From contig ML679960.1 of assembly GCA_007922225.1 (NCBI GenBank), positions 4,286,198 through 4,350,197 on the forward strand: a stretch of DNA of 64,000 nucleotides, read 5' to 3'. Under the pieces are notes generated by a model, which saw only the letters and a program-made list of their open reading frames with translations, was not told where the DNA came from and did no database searches. Shown in pieces: positions 1 to 22,790 of this stretch; the first letter of the stretch is position 1, and every line of letters begins with the position of its first letter. The position numbers and the translations under genes are program-made. This DNA comes from Emydura subglobosa (taxonomy: Eukaryota > Chordata > Testudines > Chelidae).

Positions 1-3000
1 ATGTAAAAGATAATTCTGTATTATGAAGCACTGGGCAGTTGTTTTTCTCCCTACCTTTTGGCAAGGGGGTTTGGTTCTGAAATATTTTTCAAGAGTTAGT
101 AATTACATTACTGTAGGGAATATATCTGAGTTTTGTTTTTGCAAGATCAAAATCACATCTTAATTTTCCTTTTTAAAGTCTATTAAAAAACATTAAATTT
201 GATCCCTTATTTTTATATAAAACACTGATACTTTTTGTATATTATATTAGTTTATATTAAATTTTCATAGATATTAACAACTGTGAATGCACACTTGTCA
301 TTGTGTGTGGATATTATCTCAAATAAAAAGGTGATAGTAATAGGTATTAAATTATTTTCATACTTTTGCCCGAGTGTTGAAAAACAATTCCATTCAATGT
401 TTATAGTTTTGTTCTCACAGGGCCTTAGGGTGCATTTTTGATTAAATTTTCATTTAGGAAGAAAGTGTGGGCTTTTATATGCATCTTTAGGTTGGATGGT
501 ATGGTAACTTGAAGGTATTGACTGACTGTGTGATATACGGCGGTCACAGTTGTCTTTTACTAAGAGGAGCACAGAGTGATGCTGGTTGTCATTCTTACTC
601 TGCTGTGTGGCAGTGTAAATAGTCCCCTTTCTAACCAACCTGGTGGGAAAAGTCAATATCCCATCAGCAGAGGAGGTAAACACATCAGGAGCTGTGTCCT
701 CTCTCATCTTCCCCTGCACTGTATTACTACAGTTCTTTAAATCTGTTCTCCCCAGTCATCAGATGCACTTGTGTCATTCAAATGCACAGTATTGCTGTAC
801 TGCAGATAGAACTGCAGTCTGAATTTTGTAGTGTAATGTATTTTCAGTGTTTTATAATTAAAACTTAAAATTATCCTCCTATTAATTTAATGCAGCCACT
901 TTATTTCTCCTTTCCCATTCCACTTCTCCCTTTAAAAAAAAAAAGTGCATCTAGAAATCTTTTTAAAGCAATTAATGTAAATTTTTGGAAAGGTTACTGG
1001 GAACAATGAATATTTAGATCTAGTGAACAAAAGTTAGAATCTCTACTAGTGGAATAGCTTGAGGCAGATTTTGAGTGATATGTGTGTCTGTTTTTTGTTC
1101 TCCACTTCAGTGTTGCTTTATTTTTTCAGTTTAATTGTTCTTTTCATGATTAATGTGTCTTCCTGCTCTTTCCAAATGTAGCAGCTTTTTCTGTACGTTG
1201 ATACACTTCATCTTGATCTCTCCTGGACTCTGAGGTTTTAAAACTATTTTAGCCTAGTTTTGCACTTCATGTTTGGACACAACATGATACAGTTGTTGGT
1301 ACAGTAAGCACAGGTTTCCTCCGTTTTGCCAGGACATGAGCAGATACAAACAAAATACTTTAATATATCTTACATTTTAGCATGAACTGCTTAGTGCCTT
1401 TAGTATTTATGGTTAGTTTCGTTTTTGTTTGACAATGTACTAAGTTACTACAGGTTTTAATATAACTTTTCACAGTTACGTTTAATTAGACCCAATATTT
1501 AAAGTGTTTCCAGGCTAATTACGTGTTTTATGATACAGTCACTCAAATCTGATTAAAGTACAGAATTTTTAAACTGGGTTTTCATTCTCTTTATGCTGCA
1601 TTTTAAGTTATCTTTTACGAGTAGGAAAAAAAATGATTATTGACTGAGTAGTGACAAATAGTAATTCAGCTATATTATATTCAAGTAGACTCTACATATT
1701 GGTAACTTAGGCCCTGAACCTGCAAATGTTTAAATGTGTGTGGGAAGTTGGGCATCTACTTTCTCACATGCTTAAAATTAAGCATAAATAGGGTATCAAA
1801 CCCTTGCTCATTAGAGTTGTTTGTAAAGTACCTAAACTTTAGTGTACATTTTTAATCTTGTTTTCATAATTTTAAAACAAATTAAAAGAAAGATATATGT
1901 GCAAAGATTGGCTTCAGTGGAAGTTGTTGAGTAAATAAATGGGTAAAGCTAAGGGTATTAATTGAAAAACCAACAATACCTGAGGCTAGGTACATTGTAT
2001 CAAATTATTATGCTAGTGATTTTACCTTGAAAAGTTTTTCAAAGGTCATAGATGTTTTATAACTTGTTTATAAAATTCCAGATTTGTGATTATTTTTTCC
2101 CCAATATTTTCTGTCCCTCCTGTCTAATATTTTTCTCCAGGGCCTCATACATTAGATGGGTCCTTCTTTATTCCCTTGGATAGGACAGTGGGATGTCTTC
2201 ACCTCTCTGCCTTCATTTCTTTACCCTGACCCTACATGGCTTGACTGGAAATGTCACAGGGTCCCAAAAAACCTGAGGCTCTCATTCCTCCTGGAAAACA
2301 TTCACAGCCCTAAGGATCATGTATTTTATTCTAACAAACCACGAAGTGTAGTACTGACTCTTTCAGAAGGAATAGTTATTCTTATGTTTTTTATATGGCA
2401 TTATGTACTTGGGGCATTGTTGTAATATAAATAATTAATTAAATGTTTCAGTCTCTGCTCAGAGAACAGAGAGGAGTGAGAAAGGTTGTAGCAGGTCAAG
2501 AATGATGTGCAATACGAAAACTGTAGGATGCTTACAAGATACATGCTTATGGTATGCCAAAATGCCTTGAGATCTGTTAGGAGAGATTGTGTATCTCCCT
2601 ATGCCATGCTGTCACAGTTTGGATCTGCAGGGATGTTTCAGCTGGAGCTCCCCCAGTATAAAAGAGGGAGGGACCCTCAACTTTGGAACCCACTTCCTTC
2701 CTATGCATCCATTAGTCCAAAATAGTCTGAATCTGTTGACCCTGGGCGCACTTCAAGGCCTCTCTATTTACCTGGGCTTATGGCGAGGGAGGGGCATGAT
2801 TGGAACCTGTTTGGCAAGAGGAGTATTGTTAGACTTCATCTTTACCAGGTGTTTTATTGTTGGCATCTGGCTGTGAAATATCTGCTGGTCTTACTCTTCT
2901 TTGGATTGTATTTGTCATTTTGATAAGGGACTCGCTGCCAAAGGTAATGGAGGTTGTTTATTTTTTCTATATTGTTATAAAACTAAATTTAAAAAATAAA

Positions 3001-3961
3001 GTGGCTTTGCCTCTTAATTAATCCAGTGTTTAAAAAACAAGTATTTTGTTCTTTCACCCTTGAGGTGTTTTGTCAGAGATTATCATAGCTACCAAATACA
3101 TTGGAATGGCCCTATTCATTGTTACATCAAGGGAATCTGATCTTTTCTGCATAAGGCCTATTTGCTAAGATGAAAGGCTCATCTTACTTACATGTTAGGG
3201 TAGGAAGTTGCAATCATGGGGATTTCCTCCTTTGTTAATAGTGTGCATTTAACGCCGTTCAAATATCTTGAAGTGCATTACAGTGATAGGTAAGTATTAA
3301 TATTCTCTTTTTGCAGATGAGGAGACCGTGGAATGGAAAAGTAGACCTGCCCATGGTATTTCAATGATACAGTGGTACAGATCGGAATAAGAAGAGTGAA
3401 ATCATGGCTCCATTGAAGTCAATGGTAAAAAAACCAATTTACTTCAGTGGAGCCAGAATTTCATCCTAGGTCTCCAGATGCCTGATCTCCTTTTCTAACC
3501 ACTAGACATGCTGCCTACTTTATGGGATAGGTTACATAATCCCACTTTTTTTAATAATCGTTTTTCAACAATAACTACTACTGGTTTTCTCTGATATTGT
3601 GTCTAAGCAACCCCCACTTTCCTCCTCCACTTGGGCAACCTTACTGGACAAGCAGCATTTTCTGTCAGTTACTGACAGGAGGTGCTGTGCCAGTTCAGTT
3701 GTGGTGTGACAGCTGGTCTGACTAATTCCTTGTTGAACTAGATTCGTGTCTTTGTGAGTTACAAGTTTGACATCCTTCCTAAACATGTGGACAGAGCATT
3801 GCTGGAAAAGCTGGGTGGGGGATGAGAGCACAGCAAAAGTCTGAAGCTATTGCAGTAACATTTGTTTTGTGTCTCAGCAGGAGTAACCACAACTTATTTT
3901 AAAAGATTAATGAAAAAGTGTTTACCTTTTCGATCTTTTAATTCTTTTCTCTCATTTTTAG
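1..3961 (+). other. POLA1: Presumed last intron of POLA1 (partial)
   Basis: This AT-rich stretch ends in a polypyrimidine-rich acceptor (TTTTCTCTCATTTTTAG) directly before the POLA1 terminal exon, so I read it as intron. I saw no other exon-like segment in it; its short open frames have no recognisable domain and no splice context. The only structure noted is a small inverted repeat at 3405-3455. The upstream end of the intron lies outside the window. Confidence 0.6.
3405..3455. repeat. Imperfect inverted repeat in the POLA1 intron
   Basis: The 15-base arm at 3405-3419 (TGGCTCCATTGAAGT) is the reverse complement, with one mismatch, of 3441-3455 (ACTTCAGTGGAGCCA), leaving a 21-base loop. The 'ATTGAAGTCAATGG' wording resembles old sauropsid interspersed repeats seen elsewhere in the window, so it is probably a small transposon relic. 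Confidence 0.5.
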
Positions 3962-4134
3962 AATGCATGAAGAGGAAGCTGACCGTAAATGAGACAGAGG
4001 TTTATAGAAAGCTGAAGAACACGGTAGACAAATTGCTGTCGATGAGTGGCTACTCTGAAGTAAACCTCAGTAAACTCTTTCAGACCTTCAGTATAGTAAA
4101 ATCTGTGGGAGATCCCAGTAATGAAAGACAATGA
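3962..4134 (+). CDS. POLA1: POLA1 terminal coding exon (DNA polymerase alpha catalytic subunit, C-terminus)
   Basis: POLA1 is the catalytic subunit of the DNA polymerase alpha-primase complex, which starts DNA synthesis in the nucleus by extending RNA primers. The exon begins after an AG acceptor at 3960-3961 and is open to a TGA at 4132-4134, giving about 57 codons. The translated segment contains VYRKLKNTVDKLL followed by SGYSEVNLSKLFQ, which I recognise as the extreme C-terminus of vertebrate POLA1. The tail after it (to DPSNERQ) seems slightly longer than I would expect in mammals. The first two bases complete a codon begun in the previous exon, outside the window. The convergent position relative to ARX matches human Xp22.11 and supports the call. 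Only this last exon is present. Confidence 0.88.
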
Positions 4135-5216
4135 TTAAGTGAAAATGGCGGAAGAAGAGAGGTTTGTTGTCCTTTAAAAATAATCTCTTTTTTCTCCTCT
4201 GGCTTTCCCATTTTAAACAGCAATACTCTGATTTCAGATGTGTTTTAATCAGCCTGGTTTCTCAATGAAGAAAAACAGTAGAGATAAAAACAGAATATAG
4301 TGATTTACTGGACCACCTGAATAGTTGATTTTGTAATATATATTTTTGTTGTATCTAGACCTATAAGGGAAAGGGGGTGGGGGAATTGCTGCTTTAATTG
4401 AATAATTCCCAGTGAGAGTTGCTGGAATGTAAGTGATCCTAGACTTTGCTCCAGGGTATTTAGTAGAGGTGCTCTCAGGAAGAGAGGTTAGTAGAGGTCT
4501 CAGTAGGAGCACTAATGTTTTGCCTTTTCATAGTTTATCTACTTTCCCATCATAAACATACCAATTAAAAACAATACTAAACCTAAAAGCCTCCTAATGT
4601 CCTAATACCTTCTTCTGAAGGGGACTTTACTTCTAAGATTTATATATAAAGGTACTGAGTAAGGGATGGCAGTTTTACAACCTGGAGCTATCAAAAACAG
4701 AGAACCATATTTTCTGTTTTAGATATACTTGCTTTGTATTTAAACATAAGTAATGTCTTGCTATTCCAAAGAAATAAATATGCAGTCAACTCACTAGGAA
4801 CACATTCCAAGCATATAGATATCTAACTTTATTCCACACACAAATCAGATGATATCAAGAGTTAGTAACAAAAATGTGGGTCCAACACAGTGTAACCAAA
4901 AAATAGAAGTTAGTGTTTTGTGATAAAAGTGATTATGGCCATACAGAAGTTTTAATGGTTTTATAAACAAATCTTATTGCCTGTTTACTGTCAGTAAAAT
5001 GACAAACAGAAATGACAAGAAATTATAATAAATATGGTTGTTTCTTTTGTGTGGGAGTAAGAAAAATGTTAAGGTTGTTTGTACTTTTCAATAAGTATTA
5101 CATTCTTTGTTAGGTTTACAGTGTCATGTATTTGCTAATATAAGACTAAAAAATGCTTTTAAAATATGTAACAGTATAAAATGAAAAGTTTTGTATTGCC
5201 TGAAGGAAAAAATAAA
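4135..5216 (+). other. POLA1: Candidate POLA1 3' UTR
   Basis: This is AT-rich sequence downstream of the POLA1 stop. Sense AATAAA signals occur at 4773-4778, 5027-5032 and 5211-5216; which is used cannot be told from sequence. I chose the third as the outer limit. No other gene is visible here. Confidence 0.45.
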
Positions 5217-6740
5217 GTTTTCTAGTGAAAGAAAATTTGACTGGCTCCTTAGTGTATACCAGAACAACAGGGGAGGGTCCCAGAGCCCAGCATTCATGAC
5301 AACCTGAACATTTGATAGCCCCACAGTCTGATAGCCCTGCAGCCCAAATCAGCTGACACTGGCCAGCAGTGGGTGTTTTATTGCCATGTAGACATACTGT
5401 TGGAGTCCATTCCTCTAAATTCACAGTACAGTTTACAAAGGTATATGCATCTCTGCTTTTAAAAGGACAGTTTGGTTCAGTGAAAACTAAGAAAAAGACT
5501 TTGTTGGAAAATGGTGAGAGTACCACACAAACCGAACCAAATATCAAAGGGAGGGGGGAAGTTGTGTGTGAATGTGTTTATATCATATTTGTTTGGTTAT
5601 AACTGCACCCAGACTGTGCTCAGTGTTGGTAGATATATATATATTGTGTGTAAGTATCTAAGTATTCATTTGCTTTCTCACACATGGGGCTAAATCCTGC
5701 AAGTTTTACTTGCACAAGTAGTCCTACTAACGTAAATAAATGTGCTTGTCAGCGGTTACCAGTTTTGGGTCAGTGTTATCCCATACATCCAGATGCATCA
5801 AGCGGTGCTACTTGTTCAGTAATTTATTCAGCATCTTTAGTCAGATTGTTATAACAAATAATTTCTCTGATGTAGTGGTCTGAAACAAGGTTTTGCCCTC
5901 GTCTAAATGAAACAATCAAGTTAGAGAGCTTTGCAAGATACAATAATCAATGGCCTGTCTTTTTTAAAATTTCTTTTATGTTTGAAATTTTCACTGTATG
6001 CTGTCAAATATTATTCAACGTTACTGATATGACTGGATAGAATTTTTAGAAAAGTAAAAGGATAACATTCTTCAATGCAAGTAAGATATACAAATAAAAT
6101 GGTTACATATGACATAACTTGTTCCCATGGTATTTGTATGTATCTGTTTAATCATTGTTGAAGAGTCTGTTAATTTACTAGGTCTGGGAGTTTAAGATTA
6201 AATGAAGGTTGTGGAATAATTGTGAAGAATGCAACAATATATAGTATCTATATTAGTAACTCTAGTAAAGTTGTACTTCCCTCACACAGGAAAAAAAAGA
6301 TTAAGCCCTGTTTTTATGATACAGAAGAGACAAAATCTTGGAACTTTCCCTCTACAGTAATTGTAGCCAGCCACAATCAGATGGGGAATTGGAAATGAAT
6401 GCTTTTCCCGATTTCAGGCAATTTTTGCTTCATCTCAGATCAGAATTGAATTCCTGGCAAGGAACAGCTACTTTTTCCTAATAAGCCCTAAGCGAGTTGT
6501 TCCCTTTTGGCCCTGGAGAGACACTGGGAAATGCAAAATCATCTTTCTATAATTTTTTCAATATTATATGTATATAGGAAATAGATAAAGTTGATTTAGT
6601 CTGTAAATAATTTGGGAAAGGTTGAAGTTCACAGGCCTGTATTTGGAAATTGATCTAGGTTGAATTACTCCCCATTCTCCCCTTCACCTCCCCTGCTGCC
6701 ACCCCCAAATCTACTACAGTTAAAAATATATTTTTTCTTT
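5217..6740. other. Intergenic DNA between POLA1 and ARX, no gene seen
   Basis: AT-rich sequence without a supported gene. A minus-strand open frame at 5146-5547 has no recognisable domain and overlaps the likely POLA1 3' end. A short old-repeat-like segment lies near 5690-5750 (AAATCCTGCAAGTTTTACTTG). Confidence 0.5.
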
Positions 6741-7620
6741 TTTTCAGTTTGTGAAGAAAAATGTTGATACATAAACTCAGAAGCCAGACTTCACATATGG
6801 CATTTGTTCATTATTAAAAACAAATTCCAACCACAAACGCATTTGGTCCTGTGCCAGAATTCCCTTTTTCACTGCAAAATGCACTTTGCTAATTCCAAAC
6901 TTGGGTCCATCTTCCCTTTTGCTTTATTTGTCTGTCTTCTGTAGAGCACCTTAAATATTTCTTAATTGAACAGTTCGTGGTGAACTCTCCTTATAGCAGT
7001 TTAATAGATTAACTCATCTGTGCCAGCTTCAAATTTCAGATTAAAATTCCTTCATCCCGAAGGCAGCATTATCAGGTTATTGGAGGCTGTTTTCAAACCT
7101 TGGGTTTGAATAGCTGCGGCTCTGCATTAATTTAACCACTAAGCTAATAAGTAGGTTTCGTTTTGTTATGCTAAGCTTTATTGCTTTTCTTTTGATCAGA
7201 ATGGTGTTGTTGAGCAAAGCAGCAGACAAGGCATTCTTTGATGAGGGAATTAGTGCTCTATTCTTCCTCTATTATTCATAGCACAGTGGAATATGTAAGT
7301 ACCTGAGGGTGTCAAAGGAGAGCAGGCTCTATTGCAAAGTGTTCGCCTTGTTTCTCTCAATAGCTGACTATGAGATGATAAACCGCTTAATACACTGCAC
7401 TAATTGGATGAGAGCAGAAAGAGATGGGAATTAAGGCAAGGCAAAAGGAGAAAGTGCTACCAGCCTTCATTCACTCTGTCACCACTTTAACAGCGCCAAA
7501 GGAGGCACAAGCTTTCTATAAGCAGACCAGAGGTTTTGTGCAGAGATAAAATGAACCTGTTAGTGGATTCAAGTAATACACTAATTATTGCACAGTATAA
7601 ATACCTCTACTGGTTTTATA
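6741..7620. promoter_or_regulatory. Candidate conserved non-coding block downstream of ARX
   Basis: This is a repeat-free, AT-rich but not low-complexity block with many homeodomain-type TAAT/ATTA cores (for example near 6966, 7004, 7130, 7396 and 7578). It has no coding potential. It sits between POLA1 and ARX; at the human locus, ultraconserved ARX forebrain enhancers lie in and around this interval. Equating this block with any named enhancer is inference, and conservation cannot be measured from one sequence. Confidence 0.35.
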
Positions 7621-8130
7621 ACACGGAGGTAAACTTCTTTTGAGAAGGTTATAGGATTGCTTGCCAGTAGTATAGATCCTAATAAGGGCCCAGAGTAATA
7701 ACCCCTGGATTAACAAAATTGCTGCTTGTAGAAGTATGATTCTGGCTTTTACGAAGATTTCAGCAGAAAGAATAAAAATGACTGAATGACATTTCTTAAT
7801 GCGTAATGGCTTGATAATGATTCCCTTTTCTTTACAGGAAAAATGTATACTTCACACTGTACAGTTAATAACGTCCAGGCGCAAACGTTATTTTTCCCGT
7901 AATTTTTGCACCCATCTGAAAACTCTAAAATATAGATGTGTGTTTTTAATGCTGTCACCGAATTGTATAGTTGTTTGGGCGAACTGGAGCTTGTTCATAA
8001 AAACAAACAGTTCAGGCGTGTTAAAAGTGGCTTGTCTGTGTGTGATCGCCTCCACACACACAAGTGGGGGGAGTAGGGTAGAGGGAGCTGGATAAATAAT
8101 ATTTACCTTCCTCTAGGGTTTGCACCTCCT
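7621..8130. other. Intergenic DNA, no gene seen
   Basis: This is the transition from the AT-rich block to the GC-rich island. A 98-codon open frame at 7799-8095 has no recognisable motif or splice context. Confidence 0.5.
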
Positions 8131-9720
8131 AATTCTGCGCCGGAGACGTCCCATCACAAACGTCGTCTCCTAAAACAAACGTGAGTGACCCCAAAGTCCG
8201 CTGAGGGGACAACTCCCAGGGGCCCGGGGCTGTGCTGGCAGGTGCGGAACGCGCCCTTCGCTCAGGGCCTGCCTTGCACGGCCGTTTTCACGAGGTCGGG
8301 CAGGATTTGGGCACAGTGTGTAGCCCTCAGCTAGACTCCTCCACGCTCGGGGGGAGGGAGGGGTAGAGCTGCTGGGTTTTGCCCGTCAGGGGGGGCCGCT
8401 TGTCGGGGCAGCCCCCCCCCCCCCCCCACTAGGGGAGCAAGCACCGAGGGAAAGCCTGGGCTGGGGCCGCTGGTGGTGGCTTTAAGCGCAGATGGCGGGG
8501 AAGGGGCTATTTAGCCCTGGGGGGCCCACCGAGGGAGGGTGGCCTTGAGCCCCGGGCTCGCCAGCGCTGCAGCCAAGTGTCAGCAGTGCTTTGGCGGCTG
8601 TCAGACCGGGGGGGGGGGCTGGGCTGAGGCGGGGAGGGTCCGGCTCTGCTCGCATTGTAGCGAAGCGTTCCCAGATATTAGGGCCAAATGGGGCTGCCGT
8701 TCATTAATAACGCTCCCAATTAGATTAAATCGGGCTGGAAAATCTCCTCAAATCCCCTAAATCCGCTCCAGTGGCTCCTTCCAAGGCCCGCATTCGGCGC
8801 TCGGGGAGGGCTGGAAGGCGGCGCTGGGGTTGGGGGGGAGCAGAAATTGGTTTCTTTGCTGCCTTGAAAAGCTCCTGGGAGGGAGTCCGTCATGCGTGCG
8901 GGGCCGGGGCCAGGCGGGGGCCGCTCACGGGCGGGATCAGTGAGTTTCCCGCCAGCTGAAAGGCGGGGGACCTGGGGCGCGCGGCCTTGGTCGCAGCGCC
9001 CGCGGGTCCGGGAGCCACGCCTTGGGGGGTGGGGGTGGGGGGGAAATGAAGCCTGGCGAGACGCTCCCATGGGCCGGCCCGAGCTGCGCTGCTGCGGGGC
9101 GGGGAGGGAGAGTTTTCCCGCCACTTGCTGCTGCCCAGCCCGTGCTCTCCCAGGGCAGGGTAGAAGGGGACGAAATGGCTGCAGCGCCTAGGGGCGGCCC
9201 GGGCCCGCCCTAGCGCTGAGCAGCAGGGACAGGCTGAAGAGCCCGGCCCTGGGGCGCGCTGGAGGCCGCATGGCGAGCGCCAGACCCGGCGGGCAGGGCT
9301 GGGTGGGCGAGAGATGGGGTTTCCCTCATTCGCCAGGCAAAACCGCGCGGGGAGCCAGCTACCCCCCTACCCCCCCGGGCCCGGCTCCGCTGGTTGAGAG
9401 GCCCCCGCAGCCCCGTGGGTGTTCAGGGCACCACGCGCCTTGCCTCCAAGGGGGGCCGGTTTCTTTCGGCTGCAGACGCCTAGCGCCGGATCGCTGCGCG
9501 TCTTGTTCTTGCCCCGGCTTAGCGCCTTGAGCCTGGCGGGGGAACGTGCGGCCCCGCGCCCGCTAATCCTTGGCGCCAAAGCCGAGTCGGGCCCCCACGT
9601 GGCGGAGCCTCCCCACGCTTGTTCCTCCGCTGGGGACCGGGCGGGAGCGAGCCGGGGTCTAAAGCTGGGCACCCGGCACCGCCTAGCCTAGGGCACCTTT
9701 CCCCGGTCGCGCCTGGTGTC
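8131..9720. promoter_or_regulatory. CpG-rich island not attached to a visible gene
   Basis: About 1.6 kb of strongly GC-rich, CpG-rich DNA with many GGGCGG-like boxes and a 16-base C run at 8412-8427. It lies downstream of both convergent genes, so it is the promoter of neither. Both strands carry many overlapping open frames (for example 8720-9124 on minus and 8892-9191 on plus), as expected when stop codons are rare in GC-rich DNA; none shows a domain. At 8700-8740 the GC-rich run is broken by a short homeodomain-site-like cluster (ATTAATAA, CAATTAGATTAAAT). It could be a non-coding RNA promoter or a developmental regulatory island. Confidence 0.6.
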
Positions 9721-10530
9721 CCCCTCCCCGAATAATTTGGCAGGAGTAAGAGTAACTTCCCCCCTCCCCCCGGCTCAGCCTTTCCCTGGGGGGCGCGGGC
9801 AGCGAAACCAGACCCGCAGGGACCGACCGGCTCAGTGCAGGCAGCGGGACACAGCGTGCCAACGCCTTACACACACACACACACACACACCCCTCTATAA
9901 GGGCCCAGACTGAAACTCCTCCACTCCCTGGTTACAGGGCTTGGCAGATCGCAGTAACTGAGACTGTTCGGTTACGGGAATAACTAACTGCCTTTACCAC
10001 GAAGCTACAACCAACTTCGCCCAGCGGTTTTAAAACGTTGACTTGGACTAGTTCCCCTGAGCAGCAAGGCCTGGAGCCCGTGGCCCTGCTGCTTCCAACA
10101 AGCCCTCGCTTTTCCTACTCCCCTTTGGCTAGCTCGGTGTTTCCCTGAAAGCACGTGGGGGGCCGACTTGAAGTCTGTATGACATTTAATATATACAATA
10201 GATACACACATGCGGGAACCTGCCACGATTGCTTGTAGGGAGGTTCTGCTTCTCAGCGAGTTTCAAATCGTTTGGATTATCAGGGCAGGCATCTTAGAAC
10301 GATATTTAAAGTTCAGTCTTTTAAAACAAATTCCTATGTTGTTAACAATAAAAATCCGCCTGTACTAAAGACAGGAATATCAGCTTCCTCCTGCAGCATT
10401 TTTGGGGGTAATAATCCATTAGACAGAACAGAAGATATTTGTTACACCGCTGGTATTTCCATGGTTGTTTCCAATGACGCTATTAAATGCCATACACTTC
10501 AATGTATCCTTCACAATTCTTTTTGTTAAG
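9721..10530. other. Intergenic DNA between the orphan CpG island and the ARX 3' end
   Basis: No gene is seen. The segment includes an (AC)11 run at 9869-9890 and then becomes AT-rich toward the ARX 3' UTR. Confidence 0.5.
9869..9890. repeat. (AC)11 microsatellite
   Basis: Uninterrupted AC dinucleotides, read directly. Confidence 0.95.
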
Positions 10531-11531
10531 CATATATATATTTTTATATATATATATTTTATTTTCTGAGTGTGGCACTTCTCCACTTAATAGCAAGGAA
10601 AAGTGTTAACAATAACGACATTACACAAAAGTACTGTACCATTGCCTTCTTAGGGTTTCAGAAACCTCTACAGTTAATAAGTTAAATAAAGGGGTTGTAC
10701 ATAAATATTTGTCTAGGAATCCTATTTTATCTACAACACAGTAAGAATCTACAGAATGACAAACTTTTACAACACTACACTGAGTGCAATTGTTTTATAA
10801 CATTTCAAATATACAAAGCTCTGTTCTTTTTTTTATAACAATGGTATGTACAGAATCAATAATCACAGTTTAGTGACTTAAACAGTCCATATTCTAGCAG
10901 TGTATTTCCCTTTGGTTTGATATAAAAACCTTGGTTGGTGTAGTGTTAAAGAATATAGCAAGAAAAAGATATACCCCTTTCCTTAAGTGCACTGGTTATC
11001 TTACAGCATCAAATTCACTTTCATTCCGCACTGGCAGCATCCTTGGTTGATAAGAGGCAGCTGGCTGCGATAACACGTAAAATAGTTCTCCAGTGCTCCT
11101 GATAGACCAACTTAATGTCCTAAGATGTTATTTTAAGGAGCTGTGTGGGAGGTTTAAGTATATTTTGGAAATTGCAATTTATTAGTTTACTTATTTATTT
11201 AGCCAGATGTCCAGAGTGAAAGAAGAATAAAAAAAGAGAAAGGGTAACTTTAATTTTATATAATATAATATCTTATTAGGAGCTTTTTTGTCTACTGACC
11301 AATGAAGAAATTAATGCGGTGTACACTTTTAAAATGTACCAGCCAAGGAGTTACTTATTCAGGAGCTTGCAAAAGTTGGTTCACTCATTTGAGTGCTGAT
11401 GCAAAGGATGCTTGCTTTCTTCAAGTTCCTAACCCGAGAACCTATCCAATGTCTTAGTCGCTGGTCCTCTTTTTCCATTTGGTCTTGATTCGTGCTAGCT
11501 GAGGTGACATTTCTTTACTTATTTATTTATT
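10531..11531 (-). other. ARX: Candidate ARX 3' UTR
   Basis: About 1 kb of AT-rich DNA follows the ARX stop on the minus strand. A minus-strand AATAAA lies at 10558-10563, just before an (AT)n run at about 10532-10557. A UTR of roughly this length would suit ARX, but the true cleavage site is not proven. TTTATTTA-type stretches near 11190-11200 and 11520-11530 read as AU-rich motifs on the sense strand and may affect mRNA stability. Confidence 0.5.
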
Positions 11532-22265
<10,734 letters not shown>

Positions 22266-22790
22266 GGCTTTGGCTTCCCCCCTTCGGTAAGGAGCTGCCT
22301 TGCTCGGCTGGCTGGCTGGCTGGGCTGGGCGTGTGTGTGGGGCTGGGTTTGTGACTTGGGAGGGAGTGTTTTTTAATCCCCCCACCAGCGGCTCCACTCG
22401 CCCCTCTTCCTGCTCAGGACACTAGTAACAAGTGTAGTGAGCTGCAATTGCTTTGCTCTTGAGCCCCTCTCCTCCACGTGCTGGGAACCGCGCTCTGATT
22501 GGCTCTCGCCAGAGGCAGGGCCGCTTCAGGCTGCCAGCGAGGAGCAAAGCCCGGTTTGGATCGCTCGGCGGCGGATCGCGCGGAGAAGTTCAGCGGCCCC
22601 GTCCCTCGGAGCGGCAGCGTTCACTGCCACCTCGCTTTGTCACCGAGAAAACTCCTCCGAGCCCCTCGCTCCCGGCTCTCCCGTGCCTCCGTCATCTTGC
22701 CACCGCTCAGCCCCGCCCACCCTGGGCCCTCCCCACACACCTCTCACCTTGGGGAAAGGGAGTGTCTCTCCAGCACGCTGGGCCCCACTC
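22266..22790 (-). promoter_or_regulatory. ARX: ARX 5' leader and promoter CpG island
   Basis: GC-rich sequence upstream of the ARX ATG. On the minus strand there is a CCAAT box (CCAATCAGAGC) at about 22493-22503 and a weak TATA-like TTAAAAAA near 22370-22377, about 105-112 bp before the ATG. A CACGTG E-box lies near 22476. The transcription start cannot be fixed. The island continues into exon 1 and intron 1. Confidence 0.5.

Noticed and set aside
5146..5547. 133-codon minus-strand open frame downstream of POLA1
   Set aside because: No domain is recognisable, composition is typical of non-coding DNA, and it overlaps the probable POLA1 3' end.
8539..9691. Open frames of up to 134 codons in the orphan CpG island
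   Set aside because: Stop codons are rare in such GC-rich DNA. The translations are Pro/Arg/Gly-rich with no recognisable domain and no splice context.
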